In this document: one piece after another, positions 43,226 through 52,058 of the stretch | Position numbering within the stretch: the stretch's first letter is position 1 | How the letters are laid out: the number at the start of each line of letters is the position of its first letter | NCBI GenBank assembly: GCA_964418745.1 | Contig: CAYQMX010000005.1 | Span: 124,001 to 188,000 of the forward strand | DNA: 64,000 nucleotides | Reading direction: 5' to 3' | From: Scleromatobacter sp964418745 | Lineage (GTDB): Bacteria > Pseudomonadota > Gammaproteobacteria > Burkholderiales > Burkholderiaceae_C | The notes under the pieces: generated by a model | Databases searched by the model: none | What the model saw: only the letters and a program-made list of their open reading frames with translations | Told to the model about the DNA's origin: nothing | Program-made: the position numbers and the translations under genes

Positions 43226-44275
43226 GCGTGTCGCGCCCGTGGCGACGTCACCCAGCTCCGTGGCGATCCATCGATCCAGCACGCTTCGCGACCGGACGCC
43301 GCCCGCATCGATGTTGAGCATCAGCAAACGCCGCTCCGGCCAGCGCAGCAGGTTCTGCTGCTGGCGTTCGAGCATCTGTTGGTCCTCGGCGAAGATGCGC
43401 CCCTGCCCGTCGCGGATCTGCGCGGTCAATGCCTGATCGTCCGGTTTGAAATTGCGCGCCATGCCCCAAAAATACCAGATCGATGTCTCGGTTTCCGGCG
43501 TGATGAAGTCCACGACGATGCTCGAGGCCTTCACCTGCGCCGGCGCGTCGTACCCGCCTTGACCGGCAAGTGCGACGCCCACTTCGATCAGGACGTTCCC
43601 GGGCGGGGTGAAATGGCAGATCTGCCAGCGGTCGACGAGTTGGTCGTCCGGCAGGCCGTTCATGCGCATGGCCATCTGCCAGAACGGCGGCGGTGCGATG
43701 CCTTGCATGAAGCGACTGGTGATGACCTCGTCGCCCTCGACGCGCGTCGTGCAGGGCACCTCGTCGATTTCCTTCTGTCCGATGCTCGTGGCATGGACGT
43801 AAGTCTCGTGCGTGAGGTCCATGAGGTTGTCGATCATCAGCCGATAGTCGCAACCGATGTGGTACAGGCCTCCGCCGTAGGCCCACTCGGGGTGGTCGGC
43901 CCAGTGCAGCGCCTGGATGGTCGACGGATCAGCACGCTCCGCATCGCCCGGCCAGACCCAGACGAACCCATGGCGCTCCACGACCGGGAAGGTGCGAATG
44001 GCGGGAAAGCCGCGCACGCGCTGGCCTGGCATCGACACGGCCTTGCCGTCGCAGCCCATCTCCAGGCCGTGGTAGCCACATACCAGCTTGCCGTCGCACA
44101 CCTTGCCGAGCGACAGTGGCGCGCCTCGATGCGGGCAGAAGTCTTCCAGCGCCACCGGTGCGCCGCCGGGCCCGCGATGAAAGACGATCGGCTCGTTGCA
44201 GATGCGCCGACCCAGGGGCTTGTCAGCGATCTCGTCGGGCGTGCAGGCGACGTACCAGGCATTCTTGGGAAACAT
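43220..44275 (-). CDS. vanA: Vanillate O-demethylase oxygenase subunit
   Basis: The protein has 351 residues and reads like VanA throughout: MFPKNAWYVACTPDEIADKP and NEPIVFHRGPGG at the start, a Rieske site C47/H49 and C66/H69, and the mononuclear iron region IDNLMDLTHETYVHATSIGQ. With VanB it converts vanillate to protocatechuate and formaldehyde. The reductase gene precedes it by 22 bases on the same transcript. A pair of MarR-type palindromes lies before vanB. Specificity for vanillate rather than syringate or another methoxy acid is likely but not proven. Confidence 0.92.
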   Translation of the reverse strand: MFPKNAWYVACTPDEIADKPLGRRICNEPIVFHRGPGGAPVALEDFCPHRGAPLSLGKVCDGKLVCGYHGLEMGCDGKAVSMPGQRVRGFPAIRTFPVVERHGFVWVWPGDAERADPSTIQALHWADHPEWAYGGGLYHIGCDYRLMIDNLMDLTHETYVHATSIGQKEIDEVPCTTRVEGDEVITSRFMQGIAPPPFWQMAMRMNGLPDDQLVDRWQICHFTPPGNVLIEVGVALAGQGGYDAPAQVKASSIVVDFITPETETSIWYFWGMARNFKPDDQALTAQIRDGQGRIFAEDQQMLERQQQNLLRWPERRLLMLNIDAGGVRSRSVLDRWIATELGDVATGATRS

Positions 44276-44299
44276 GGATCAACTCCGTGCGTTGCGCCG

Positions 44300-45277
44300 T
44301 CACAGATCGAGCACCAGAACGGGCGTCTTCGATCGCGAACAGCAGGGGGTGAACTGGTCGTTGCAGGCCTGCTCCTCGGGCGTGAGATACGAGTCCCGAT
44401 GCTCGGGCACGCCCTCGACGACCCGCGTCAGGCAGGTACCGCAGACGCCTTGCTCGCAAGAGAACGGCACCGCGATGCCGGCTGCGGCCAGGGCCTTGAC
44501 CACCGAGACATCCTTGGGCACGACGACGGTCCGGCCCGATCGGGCGAGGCGCACCTCGAAACTCGCCTCCACCACCCCGGGCGCTACCTCCGGGGCGCCG
44601 AAGAACTCGCGATGCACCCGCTCCGGCGGCCAGCCGCGTTCGGCCGCCCGGGCCTGGACAGCGTCGATGAAGCCCCTGGGGCCGCAGACGTAGACGTGGC
44701 GGCCGGGCCGGGGCGCCTCGAGCAGGCGCGCCAGGTCGAGGCGCTGTGCCGCGTCGCCGTCGTCGCAGTGCACGTGCGCGCGGGCGCCGAAACCGCCATC
44801 GCGCAGCCGGTCGGCGAATGCGGCCCGGTCCGCGCTGCGCACGCAGTAGTGCAGCGAGAAGGCGCCGCCCGCGGCTGCCAGGTGCTCGGCCATGCTCAGG
44901 ATCGGGGTGATGCCGATGCCGCCCGCCAGCAGCAGGCTGTCCTGCGCGTCGGCCGCCAACGCGAAGTGATTGCGCGGCGCGCCGATGCGCAGCGTGTCGC
45001 CTTCTCGCACCAGCTCGTGCATCGCCTGCGATCCGCCGCGTGAAGCCGGCTCGCGCAAGACGCCGATCAGGTAGCGGTGTCGCTCCGCCGGCGCATTGCA
45101 CAGCGAGTATTGGCGCGTCAGTCCACCCGGCAGATGCACGTCGATGTGCGACCCGGCGGAGAACGCCGGCAACAGAGCGCCGTCGACCGGCCGCAATTCG
45201 AAGGCGCAGACGTCGCGGGCCTCGCGAGTCTTGCGGGCGACGCGGACGTCGAGGAGGGAGAAGTCCGGCATTGTCAT
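44300..45277 (-). CDS. vanB: Vanillate O-demethylase reductase subunit
   Basis: The ATG at 45277 gives 325 residues; the frame extends upstream to 45310, but that codon lies inside a repressor-like palindrome, so the later start is preferred. Order: FMN/ferredoxin-reductase domain (SHIDVHLPGGLTRQYSL), NAD domain (LLLAGGIGITPILSM), C-terminal plant-type [2Fe-2S] domain with CEQGVCGTC and the final cysteine pair in FTPCCSR. It passes electrons from NADH to VanA. It is the only intact VanB in the window and could also serve the VanA-like oxygenase of operon I, which retains only a VanB stub. Confidence 0.92.
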   Translation of the reverse strand: MTMPDFSLLDVRVARKTREARDVCAFELRPVDGALLPAFSAGSHIDVHLPGGLTRQYSLCNAPAERHRYLIGVLREPASRGGSQAMHELVREGDTLRIGAPRNHFALAADAQDSLLLAGGIGITPILSMAEHLAAAGGAFSLHYCVRSADRAAFADRLRDGGFGARAHVHCDDGDAAQRLDLARLLEAPRPGRHVYVCGPRGFIDAVQARAAERGWPPERVHREFFGAPEVAPGVVEASFEVRLARSGRTVVVPKDVSVVKALAAAGIAVPFSCEQGVCGTCLTRVVEGVPEHRDSYLTPEEQACNDQFTPCCSRSKTPVLVLDL

Positions 45278-45289
45278 CGGCCCATTCTG

Positions 45290-45324
45290 AATAAGCATAC
45301 TCAATCTCATTAAGTGTACTCAAT
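45290..45324. promoter_or_regulatory. Two repeated MarR-type operators before vanB
   Basis: AATAAGCATACTCAAT (45290-45305) and ATTAAGTGTACTCAAT (45309-45324) are near-identical 16-mers 19 bases apart, each an imperfect palindrome ending in ATT...AAT. They lie between the MarR gene stop and the vanB start, so a MarR dimer on each could block a vanBA promoter. Confidence 0.6.
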
Positions 45325-45366
45325 GATTGGCCGACAGAAAGTCTCCGGACCTCAGGGATTTCCATG

Positions 45367-45858
45367 TCAGGCGACGTCGACGTCGGTCGTCGAGTTGCGC
45401 AGTGGCGCCCGGCTCTGCTCGTTGTTGAGATGGACGAACTTGCGCAGCAGGCGCATGAACTCCTTGCGCTCGGCTGCGTCCAGGTTCGCGAGCAAGGTGC
45501 GGTTGAGCGTGCGCACGGCCGGAACGAGCGCGGCCAGGACGGCCTCGCCCACCTCCGTCAACGACAGGCTGCGCTGGCGGCGCGCCCGCATCTCGCGCAC
45601 GATCAGGCCCTTGGCCTCCAGCCGCTTGGCCGCCTCGGCGGTCGTGGAGTTGTCGAGCGCGACGCGTTGCGCGAGCGTGACCTGGTCGATCCCCGGATCG
45701 TCCTGCAATGTCCGCAAGATCGCATACTGGATCGGCGTGACCTCGCGGCCTACGGTATCGACGAATAGCGACACCGATATCTGCTGCGCACGCCGGATCA
45801 GGTGCCCGGGCTGCTCGTAGAGATCGATCGACAAGGACTTTCGGGACGTTGTGGGCAT
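45367..45858 (-). CDS. MarR-family regulator of vanBA
   Basis: The protein has 163 residues. The winged helix covers about 40-110 (TPIQYAILRTLQDDPGIDQV, NSTTAEAAKRLEAKGLIVRE, then RRQRSLSLTEVGEAVLAAL). MarR proteins usually repress aromatic catabolic genes and release DNA on binding the aromatic acid or its CoA ester. It lies directly before vanB on the same strand, with two palindromes in the 89-base gap. Many other bacteria use a GntR-type VanR for this job, so a MarR-type regulator here is a variant arrangement. Confidence 0.88.
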   Translation of the reverse strand: MPTTSRKSLSIDLYEQPGHLIRRAQQISVSLFVDTVGREVTPIQYAILRTLQDDPGIDQVTLAQRVALDNSTTAEAAKRLEAKGLIVREMRARRQRSLSLTEVGEAVLAALVPAVRTLNRTLLANLDAAERKEFMRLLRKFVHLNNEQSRAPLRNSTTDVDVA

Positions 45859-45906
45859 GGCGCTGCGCGGAGTGTTGCGCCGAATGTAGCTGACCTGCGC
45901 GGCGGT

Positions 45907-46857
45907 TCATCGCCGCGCCGCCAATCGCTCGCGCAGTGCCTGCCCGAGTTGGAGCTGGGCCAGGCGCGCGGCGCCGACGGCGCCGGCCATGCTGATGAAC
46001 CCGTGCGCCAGGCCGACGTATTCAACGGTGGCGACGTCGCACCCGGCAGCCTGCAAGGCTTCGCCGTAGGCCAGAGCCTCGTCGCGCAGCAGGTCGAAGC
46101 CGGCCACCAACAGCAGTGCCGGGGGCAGACCGACCAGCGATTCGGCCAGCAGGGGGGCGCCGCGGAAGTCGGGGGCCCGGCCCGTCGGGCCGAAGGCGTG
46201 CCCACTGAAATAGTCCGCTGTGCGTTGTGTCAATGTCGGCCCGCCGGCGTGACGGGCACGGGAGGGAAAGTCGCCGTCGTGCCCGCCCGCGGCCGGCGGG
46301 TACAGCAGCGCCTGGAGTCCGATCTGCGGGCCACCTTCGTCACGCGCCAGCAGCGCCATCGCGGCGGCGATCACCGCGCCGGCGCTGTCGCCCGCGACGC
46401 CCAGCCGCCCGGAGTCGGCACCCAGGTCGTGCGCGTTCGCCGCTGCCCATTTCAGTGCGGCCCACGCATCGTCGAAAGCCGCTGGGAACGGGTGCTCGGG
46501 CGCCAGCCGATAATCCACCGACACGATCACCGTCCCGCTGTCGTGGCAAAGCTGGCGGCAGACGTTGTCGTAGCCGTCGAGGTCGCCCAGAACGTAGCCG
46601 CCGCCGTGGTAGTACACGACAAGCGCATGCGGCCCCCGCTCGCGCGGCGTGTAGATCCGCAACGGGACGGCAGCACGGCCATCGACGCTCGCCGGGACGG
46701 CGCCGTCGGCCACATCGACCTGCGCGGGCGGTCGATCGGCCCCGGCGAGGATCTGCCGGTACAGCTCGCGGCTGGCCTGCGGCGGCAGGTCGCACAGGTC
46801 GGGCATGCGTGCGGCCTGGGCGTGCTTCATGATGGCGTCGAGTTGCTGGTCCAGCAT
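45907..46857 (-). CDS. Alpha/beta hydrolase, hormone-sensitive-lipase type esterase
   Basis: The protein has 316 residues. The oxyanion motif HGGG (84-87), nucleophile S158 (GDSAGA), D in GFDLLRDEA and H in GLAHGF form a complete HSL-family (family IV) esterase set. These hydrolyse short or aromatic esters. In operon II it could release an aromatic acid such as a methoxybenzoate or cinnamate from an ester. It follows the RND transporter gene after a 208-base stretch that holds a small coupled frame. Confidence 0.88.
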   Translation of the reverse strand: MLDQQLDAIMKHAQAARMPDLCDLPPQASRELYRQILAGADRPPAQVDVADGAVPASVDGRAAVPLRIYTPRERGPHALVVYYHGGGYVLGDLDGYDNVCRQLCHDSGTVIVSVDYRLAPEHPFPAAFDDAWAALKWAAANAHDLGADSGRLGVAGDSAGAVIAAAMALLARDEGGPQIGLQALLYPPAAGGHDGDFPSRARHAGGPTLTQRTADYFSGHAFGPTGRAPDFRGAPLLAESLVGLPPALLLVAGFDLLRDEALAYGEALQAAGCDVATVEYVGLAHGFISMAGAVGAARLAQLQLGQALRERLAARR

Positions 46858-47069
46858 GTTGTTTCTCCGTTGCTTGTGAAATGTTCGAACCGCAGTCGTT
46901 CTCGCTGCTGCAGCCTGCCGTCACGCGAGGGCATGCCAAGCTCCAAGAAATCCGATCCCTGGTGATGCACGCGGCCGATGGCGATTGGCTCGGCGACCGC
47001 CCATGCACGCTCGCCACCGAACAGCAACGCGAGTGCAGCCAATTCGACGGCGCGACCCACGTGCTTCAC
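46827..47069 (-). CDS. Possible small secreted protein (80 aa)
   Basis: A GTG at 47069 overlaps the RND stop as GTGA, the same coupling used elsewhere in both operons. The frame begins with a basic then hydrophobic stretch ending in ERAWA, which looks like a signal peptide with an AxA-like site, then VAEPIAIGRVHHQGSDFLEL. The end runs past the esterase start codon by 30 bases. I recognise no family. It fills an otherwise empty 208-base gap, but it may be a decayed gene start. Confidence 0.35.
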   Translation of the reverse strand: MKHVGRAVELAALALLFGGERAWAVAEPIAIGRVHHQGSDFLELGMPSRDGRLQQRERLRFEHFTSNGETTCWTSNSTPS

Positions 47070-49504
47070 GATGCCTCCGCAACCAGGCGGCCTTGCGGGC
47101 TCGTTCGCACGTTGCCCGGCAACAGGAACACGCCGAGTGCGGGCAACAGAACCAGCGCGCCGACCATGTTCCACAGGAACATGAACGCCAGCAGGATGCC
47201 CATGTCGGCCTGGAACTTGATCGGCGAGAAGACCCAGGTGCCGACCGCCAGCGCCAGCGTGATGCCGGTCAGCATCACGACCCGTCCCGTGAACTGCAGC
47301 GCGTGGTGGTAGGCCTCGGGCAAAGTGGCGCCCGACCGCATCTGGGTGAGCATCACGCTCAGGACGTAGAGCGCGTAGTCCACACCGATACCCACGCCCA
47401 GCGCGATCACCGGCAGCGTGGCGACCTTCACGCCCATGCCCAGGCCCACCATCAACGCTTCGCACAGGAGGGAGGTCAGCACCAGCGGCACCATGGCCAC
47501 CAGCACGCCGCGCCAGGAACGGAAAGTCACCCAGCAGAGGAGCGTCACCGTACCGTAGACCCACATGAGCATCTCGTGCATGGCCTTCTTCACGACGATG
47601 TTGGTGGCGGCCTCGATGCCTGCCGAGCCCGCCGCCAGCATGAACCGGGCATCCGGCGCGTCATTCGACGCGATGAAGGATTCAACGACGTCGACGACCT
47701 TGTCCAGCGTCTGCGCCTTGTGATCCTTCAGATAGACGTTGAGCGACAGGAACGAGCAATCCTGGTTGAACAAGTCGCGCGGCGCGCGCGTTTGCACGCC
47801 GCCCAATGCGGCAGCGTTCGGGATCAGCTCGAACCACTTCAGGTTGCCCTCGTTGTAGCCGACCATCGCGAGCTTGGAGAGCGCCGCCATCGAGTTCACC
47901 GATTCGACGCCCGGCAACTGCTGCAACTGCCATCCGAGCGCGTCGACCTTGGCCAGGGTGCCATAGCGCGTGCACTGGTCGACCGGCGTCGAGACCATCA
48001 CGGTCAGGATGTCGGCGCTGGCGGCGTAGTGCGCCGTCAGGTAGGCATTGTCGCGGTTGTAGCGCGAGTTCGCGCGCAACTCCGGGGCCCCGGGGTCGAG
48101 ATCGCCGACACTCAACTTCAGGCTGACCGCGTAGCCGCCGGCCGCCATCAGCAGGCTGGCCGCGATGGCCACGAGCGCGGGACGACGACGCGTGAAATGG
48201 TCGAGACGGCCCCAGAGCCAATGCCCGCGGTCGGCCGGCGTCGACGCACCTGCATCTTCCTGGCGCAGGCTGCGCAGCGCCGCGCGCGGGCTCACGCCCA
48301 CGTGCGACAGCAGGATGGGCAGCAGCACCAGGTTCGTGAAGATCAGCACCGCCACGCCGATGCTCGCGATCAGCGCCAGGTCCTGGATCACGCGGATGCG
48401 GATCATCGCCAGCACGGCGAAGCCGACCGCGTCGCACAGCAGCGCCGTCACGCCGGCGAGGAACAGGCGCCGGAAGGTGTAGCGCGCCGCGACCATGCGA
48501 TGCGTTCCGCGGCCGACGTCCTGCATGATGCCGTTCATCTTCTGCGCGCCATGGCTCATGCCGATCGCGAACACGAGGAACGGTACCAACACAGAATACG
48601 GGTCGAGTTCGTAGCCCAGCAGCGCGAGCAGGCCCAGCTGCCAGACCACGGCGACCAGCGAGCAGGCGACGACGAGCGCCGTGCTGCGGGCGCAGCGCGT
48701 GTAGCCGAAGAGCACGCTGGCACAGATGAGCAACGCGAGGCCGAAGAACAGCACCACCTGGTGCAGGCCATCGATCAGGTCACCGACGATCTTCGCAAAG
48801 CCGGTCACGTGCAGGCGCACCGGAGCGCCGGCCCTCCCGTCCTCGAATCGCGCTCGCAATTCGTCGACCTGGCGCGACAACGCACCGTAATCGAGCGGCT
48901 TTCCGGTGCGCGGATCCTTGTCAAGCAGGGGCACGAAGATGATGCTGGACTTGAAGTCGCTCGCCACGATCTGGCCGATCTCGCCGGAACGCTCGACGTT
49001 GGCACGAACCTGCACCAGGCTCTCGGGCGAGCCGTCATAAGACTCGCCCATCACCGTGTTGCCATCGAGCCCGTCCTCGGTCACCGCGACCCAGCGGGTA
49101 TTCGACGTCCACAGCGACTTCATGAACGGACGATCGACCCCCGGCAGCAGGAAGACCTGGTCGTTGAGCTTTTGCAGGACATCGAGGTAGCGTCGATCGA
49201 AGATCGTGCCCTCGGTCGCCTCCACGGTGATCCGCAGCGCATTGCCCTGTCCAGCCAGGTTGCCCTTGTTGGCCAGGTAGTTGGCGATGTAGGGATGCGC
49301 CGTCGGGATCGTCTTCTCGAAGCTCGCATTCAAATGCAGTCGGGTGGCCTGCCATCCCAGGACCAGCGTGATCAGGAGGCAGGCGGCCATCACCCACGAA
49401 CGGTGATTGAAGAGGGCTCGCTCGGGCAGCGTGCCCGAATGGGCGTCGAAGTCTTCGAGGCGGGCGATCACGGGTTGCGAATCGGCGCTGCGGTCGGTGT
49501 TCAA
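47066..49504 (-). CDS. MMPL/RND-family transporter (module copy 2)
   Basis: The protein has 812 residues with a TTG start and GGGAG upstream. Its plan is the same as copy 1 at 20028-22427, and many segments are shared: HLNASFEKTIPTAHPYI, HVTGFAKIVGDLIDGL, FAIGMSHGAQKMNGIMQDVG, SVGDLDPGAPELRANSRYN and VIALGVGIGVDYALYVLSV. Two large periplasmic domains and about 12 membrane helices are expected. It is the inner-membrane part of the second DUF1302/DUF1329/YCF48/MMPL module, probably moving the hydrophobic substrate of operon II. Confidence 0.9.
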   Translation of the reverse strand: MNTDRSADSQPVIARLEDFDAHSGTLPERALFNHRSWVMAACLLITLVLGWQATRLHLNASFEKTIPTAHPYIANYLANKGNLAGQGNALRITVEATEGTIFDRRYLDVLQKLNDQVFLLPGVDRPFMKSLWTSNTRWVAVTEDGLDGNTVMGESYDGSPESLVQVRANVERSGEIGQIVASDFKSSIIFVPLLDKDPRTGKPLDYGALSRQVDELRARFEDGRAGAPVRLHVTGFAKIVGDLIDGLHQVVLFFGLALLICASVLFGYTRCARSTALVVACSLVAVVWQLGLLALLGYELDPYSVLVPFLVFAIGMSHGAQKMNGIMQDVGRGTHRMVAARYTFRRLFLAGVTALLCDAVGFAVLAMIRIRVIQDLALIASIGVAVLIFTNLVLLPILLSHVGVSPRAALRSLRQEDAGASTPADRGHWLWGRLDHFTRRRPALVAIAASLLMAAGGYAVSLKLSVGDLDPGAPELRANSRYNRDNAYLTAHYAASADILTVMVSTPVDQCTRYGTLAKVDALGWQLQQLPGVESVNSMAALSKLAMVGYNEGNLKWFELIPNAAALGGVQTRAPRDLFNQDCSFLSLNVYLKDHKAQTLDKVVDVVESFIASNDAPDARFMLAAGSAGIEAATNIVVKKAMHEMLMWVYGTVTLLCWVTFRSWRGVLVAMVPLVLTSLLCEALMVGLGMGVKVATLPVIALGVGIGVDYALYVLSVMLTQMRSGATLPEAYHHALQFTGRVVMLTGITLALAVGTWVFSPIKFQADMGILLAFMFLWNMVGALVLLPALGVFLLPGNVRTSPQGRLVAEAS

Positions 49505-49571
49505 GGAATTCTCCCGGTGCGGCGCCCAGCAGCGTCGCGAGATGGATGGGGGAAGCGCGCTGCCCGCCTGC

Positions 49572-50663
49572 TCAGGCCCTGGCCGCTTCGGCTGTCGGCG
49601 CGCGCAGTCCGCGCAACCCGGCGATCACCAGCTCGCCGCGAGAGTTTGCAACGACGGCAGTCGCCGGCGCCGGCTCGCTGGATGGGACTCGCCGGAAGCT
49701 GGCGCCGTTGTCCCGGCTGACCAGCACATCGCTGGTCTGAGTCAGCAGCACGAGGCCCTGCGCGCCCAGGTCGATGCCGGCCGACAGCGAGACCGGAACG
49801 CCGGTGTCGATGCGCGCCCAGTTCTCGCCGCGATCGACGCTGCGGAAGGCATTTCCGCGCAGGCCGTAGGCGATCAAGGTGTCGCGCGACGCAAGCAACC
49901 CGAACAGGCTGCCCTTGTAGGGCGACGCCAGGGCCGTGAAGGTCGCGCCTCCATCGACCGAGCGCAGCAGCAAGCCCTGCTCGCCGACGATGAAGATCGC
50001 CCCGCCCGCAAAGCGAACGCCGTACAGGTGCAGTCCTTTCGGATTGGGCAGCCGGGCGGACAGGGGCGCCCAGCTGGAACCGCCGTCGTGCGTGGCGAAG
50101 GCCATGCCGTAGGCGCCCACGGCGATCCCGTCGCGCTGGTCCGCGAAATCGACGTCGAAGAAGGCCTTGTCGGGACCCTCCTCGACCAGGCGGCGCGCCC
50201 GCGCGATCGCGGCCTCGTCACCCGTTGCGAGCGCGACGTCCAGATGGCGTTGCGCGGCGCGAACGCCATCGAGCTGGAGCGTCCATCGCGCGCCCGCGTC
50301 GTCGGTGCGCAGGATCGTCCCGAGGTGGCCCACCGCCCAGCCCGAGCGTTCGCCGACGAAGCAAAGCGCCGTCAGGCTGACCCTGACCGGCACCTGCGCC
50401 TGGGTCCACGCATGGCCGTCGTCATCGCTGTGGAGAACGAGGCCGCGCTCGCCGGCGGCCACGAGGCGGCCTCCGGCACGTGCCAGCGCGAGCATGGCTG
50501 AATCCTTCGCACGCGCGGTCGCGAGCGCAGACTCACGCAGGACGGCCGGTACCGATACCGTCTCGATCGCGCGCCCAGTGCGCGCGACGGCGCCCAGCGC
50601 GAGCGCCACGGCCAGGGTCCGCCGCGACAGTCCCGGCCGCTCCTGGCCGAGCCGGCGCGACAT
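49572..50663 (-). CDS. YCF48-like beta-propeller (module copy 2)
   Basis: The protein has 363 residues from the ATG at 50663, which overlaps the DUF1329 stop as TGATG. The N-terminus has paired arginines (QERPGLSRRTLAVALALG), a twin-arginine-like pattern (SRRTLAV), so export as a folded protein by Tat is possible; copy 1 has an ordinary Sec-like signal. YCF48/BNR blades repeat SDDDGHAWTQ, TDDAGARWTL, THDGGSSWAP, SVDGGATFTA, SVDRGENWAR and SRDNGASFRR. It is the periplasmic propeller of the second module. Confidence 0.85.
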   Translation of the reverse strand: MSRRLGQERPGLSRRTLAVALALGAVARTGRAIETVSVPAVLRESALATARAKDSAMLALARAGGRLVAAGERGLVLHSDDDGHAWTQAQVPVRVSLTALCFVGERSGWAVGHLGTILRTDDAGARWTLQLDGVRAAQRHLDVALATGDEAAIARARRLVEEGPDKAFFDVDFADQRDGIAVGAYGMAFATHDGGSSWAPLSARLPNPKGLHLYGVRFAGGAIFIVGEQGLLLRSVDGGATFTALASPYKGSLFGLLASRDTLIAYGLRGNAFRSVDRGENWARIDTGVPVSLSAGIDLGAQGLVLLTQTSDVLVSRDNGASFRRVPSSEPAPATAVVANSRGELVIAGLRGLRAPTAEAARA

Positions 50664-52039
50664 CAGCGAACCCCTTCGTTGGCCAGTTCGTCCGCGCTGA
50701 AGAACGAGCGCGGGATCGCGGCGACCGGCTTGTATTGCGACGCCAGCTCGTTGGACGCCATGTTCAGGTAGTACGCCCCCGTCTGCAGGTCGTAGCCACC
50801 CCACAGCATGTTGCCAACGAGCGCGGGAATGTCCGGCGCGAGCAGCGTCAACGTGTAGTTGGTGCGCCAGAGTTCGCCCTTCGCGTCCCAGCCGTCGAAG
50901 ACCATGATCTGCCAGGTGTCCTCGTCGACGTAGTACTTCCGCTTGGGCACGACGTGGCGCTTGCCCGCCTGAAGGGTCGCATCCACTTCCCACACGCGAT
51001 GCAGCTCCCAGCGCACGAGCGCCGGGTTCAGCGTCTGCGGCGTGACAAGGTCGGCCACCTTGGCCGAGCCCGCACGGTTGTTGTTGTACGGGATGTACAT
51101 CTCCTTCTTGCCCACCAGCTTCAGGTCGTACTTGTCCAGTGGCCCGAACAGGTTGAACGCCTCGTCGAACAAGCCGATGCCCGACGTGACGGAGTCAGGC
51201 GTGTCGTAGGCCACGGACGGGGCCTTGCGCACGCGCCGCTGGCCCACCAGGTACTGCCACAAAGCCCGCGGCGCGGTCGCGTTGATACCGTCATGCGCGA
51301 GGATGGCTTCGCCCGCCTTCGATCCCGGCTCGCTCACGACGAACTTGCCCAACGCGTAGTAGCCGTCGAACTTCTCGAGGCTGCCCTGCGGGTCGTAATA
51401 CTGGCGCCGGAAGCTCTGCGTGCCGCCCGACGCCATCGCGCGCTTGCCATCGGCGGTCATGACCCAGACGCGCACCGGTGTCTGGATATAGCTGCCCGTC
51501 CACGCCAGGCGGTGGTTGAGGATCACCTCGTAGGCGTCCTTCGGGATCGGGAACGGCGTGCCGCCGTACGCTCCTTCGACGCCCTGCCCGTTGTCCACCA
51601 GCTTGGCATGCGTCGCATTGCGCAGGGTGTTGTCGTAGACCCACTGCGGTGCCGCCGCGGTGCGGTGGGTCGGATAGACCTCGAGATGGAAGTTCGGATA
51701 CTTCGCCAGCAACGCCTTGGTGCCGTCGGTCAGCTTTGCGCCGTACTCGTCCATGTTCTTCGCGCTGATCGTCAGCACGGGCTTTTCCCCCGGGAACGGG
51801 TCGGCGCGAAGATCGCCGCTCTTGTAGCCCGCGGGCGCCTTGGCGAGGCCGCCCTCCCAGGCCGGGATCGTGCCTTCCTTGTTGCCGGATCGCTCCGCGC
51901 CCAGCGGCGTCAACGGGCCCTTGAGCTTCGCCGCCTCGTCGGCAGTCACGGCGGCGCAAGCACCGCCCAGGCAGGCCCAGGCGCCCAGCGCGAGAGCGAT
52001 GTGGGTCGCGACGCCGCGCGCATTGGATGGATGTGTCAT
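50663..52039 (-). CDS. DUF1329 periplasmic protein (module copy 2)
   Basis: The protein has 458 residues with a signal peptide ending near GACA. It shares the family signatures with copy 1: LTPLGAERSGNKEGTIPAW, THRTAAAPQWVYDNT, MYIPYNNNRAG, VRWELHRVWEVDATLQAGKR and KYYVDEDTWQIMVFDGWDA. A LolA-like ligand-binding half-barrel is expected. It starts 19 bases after DUF1302 and its stop overlaps the propeller gene, the same order and spacing style as in operon I. Confidence 0.92.
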   Translation of the reverse strand: MTHPSNARGVATHIALALGAWACLGGACAAVTADEAAKLKGPLTPLGAERSGNKEGTIPAWEGGLAKAPAGYKSGDLRADPFPGEKPVLTISAKNMDEYGAKLTDGTKALLAKYPNFHLEVYPTHRTAAAPQWVYDNTLRNATHAKLVDNGQGVEGAYGGTPFPIPKDAYEVILNHRLAWTGSYIQTPVRVWVMTADGKRAMASGGTQSFRRQYYDPQGSLEKFDGYYALGKFVVSEPGSKAGEAILAHDGINATAPRALWQYLVGQRRVRKAPSVAYDTPDSVTSGIGLFDEAFNLFGPLDKYDLKLVGKKEMYIPYNNNRAGSAKVADLVTPQTLNPALVRWELHRVWEVDATLQAGKRHVVPKRKYYVDEDTWQIMVFDGWDAKGELWRTNYTLTLLAPDIPALVGNMLWGGYDLQTGAYYLNMASNELASQYKPVAAIPRSFFSADELANEGVR

Positions 52040-52058
52040 GAGTCTTGTCTCCTGGAGA

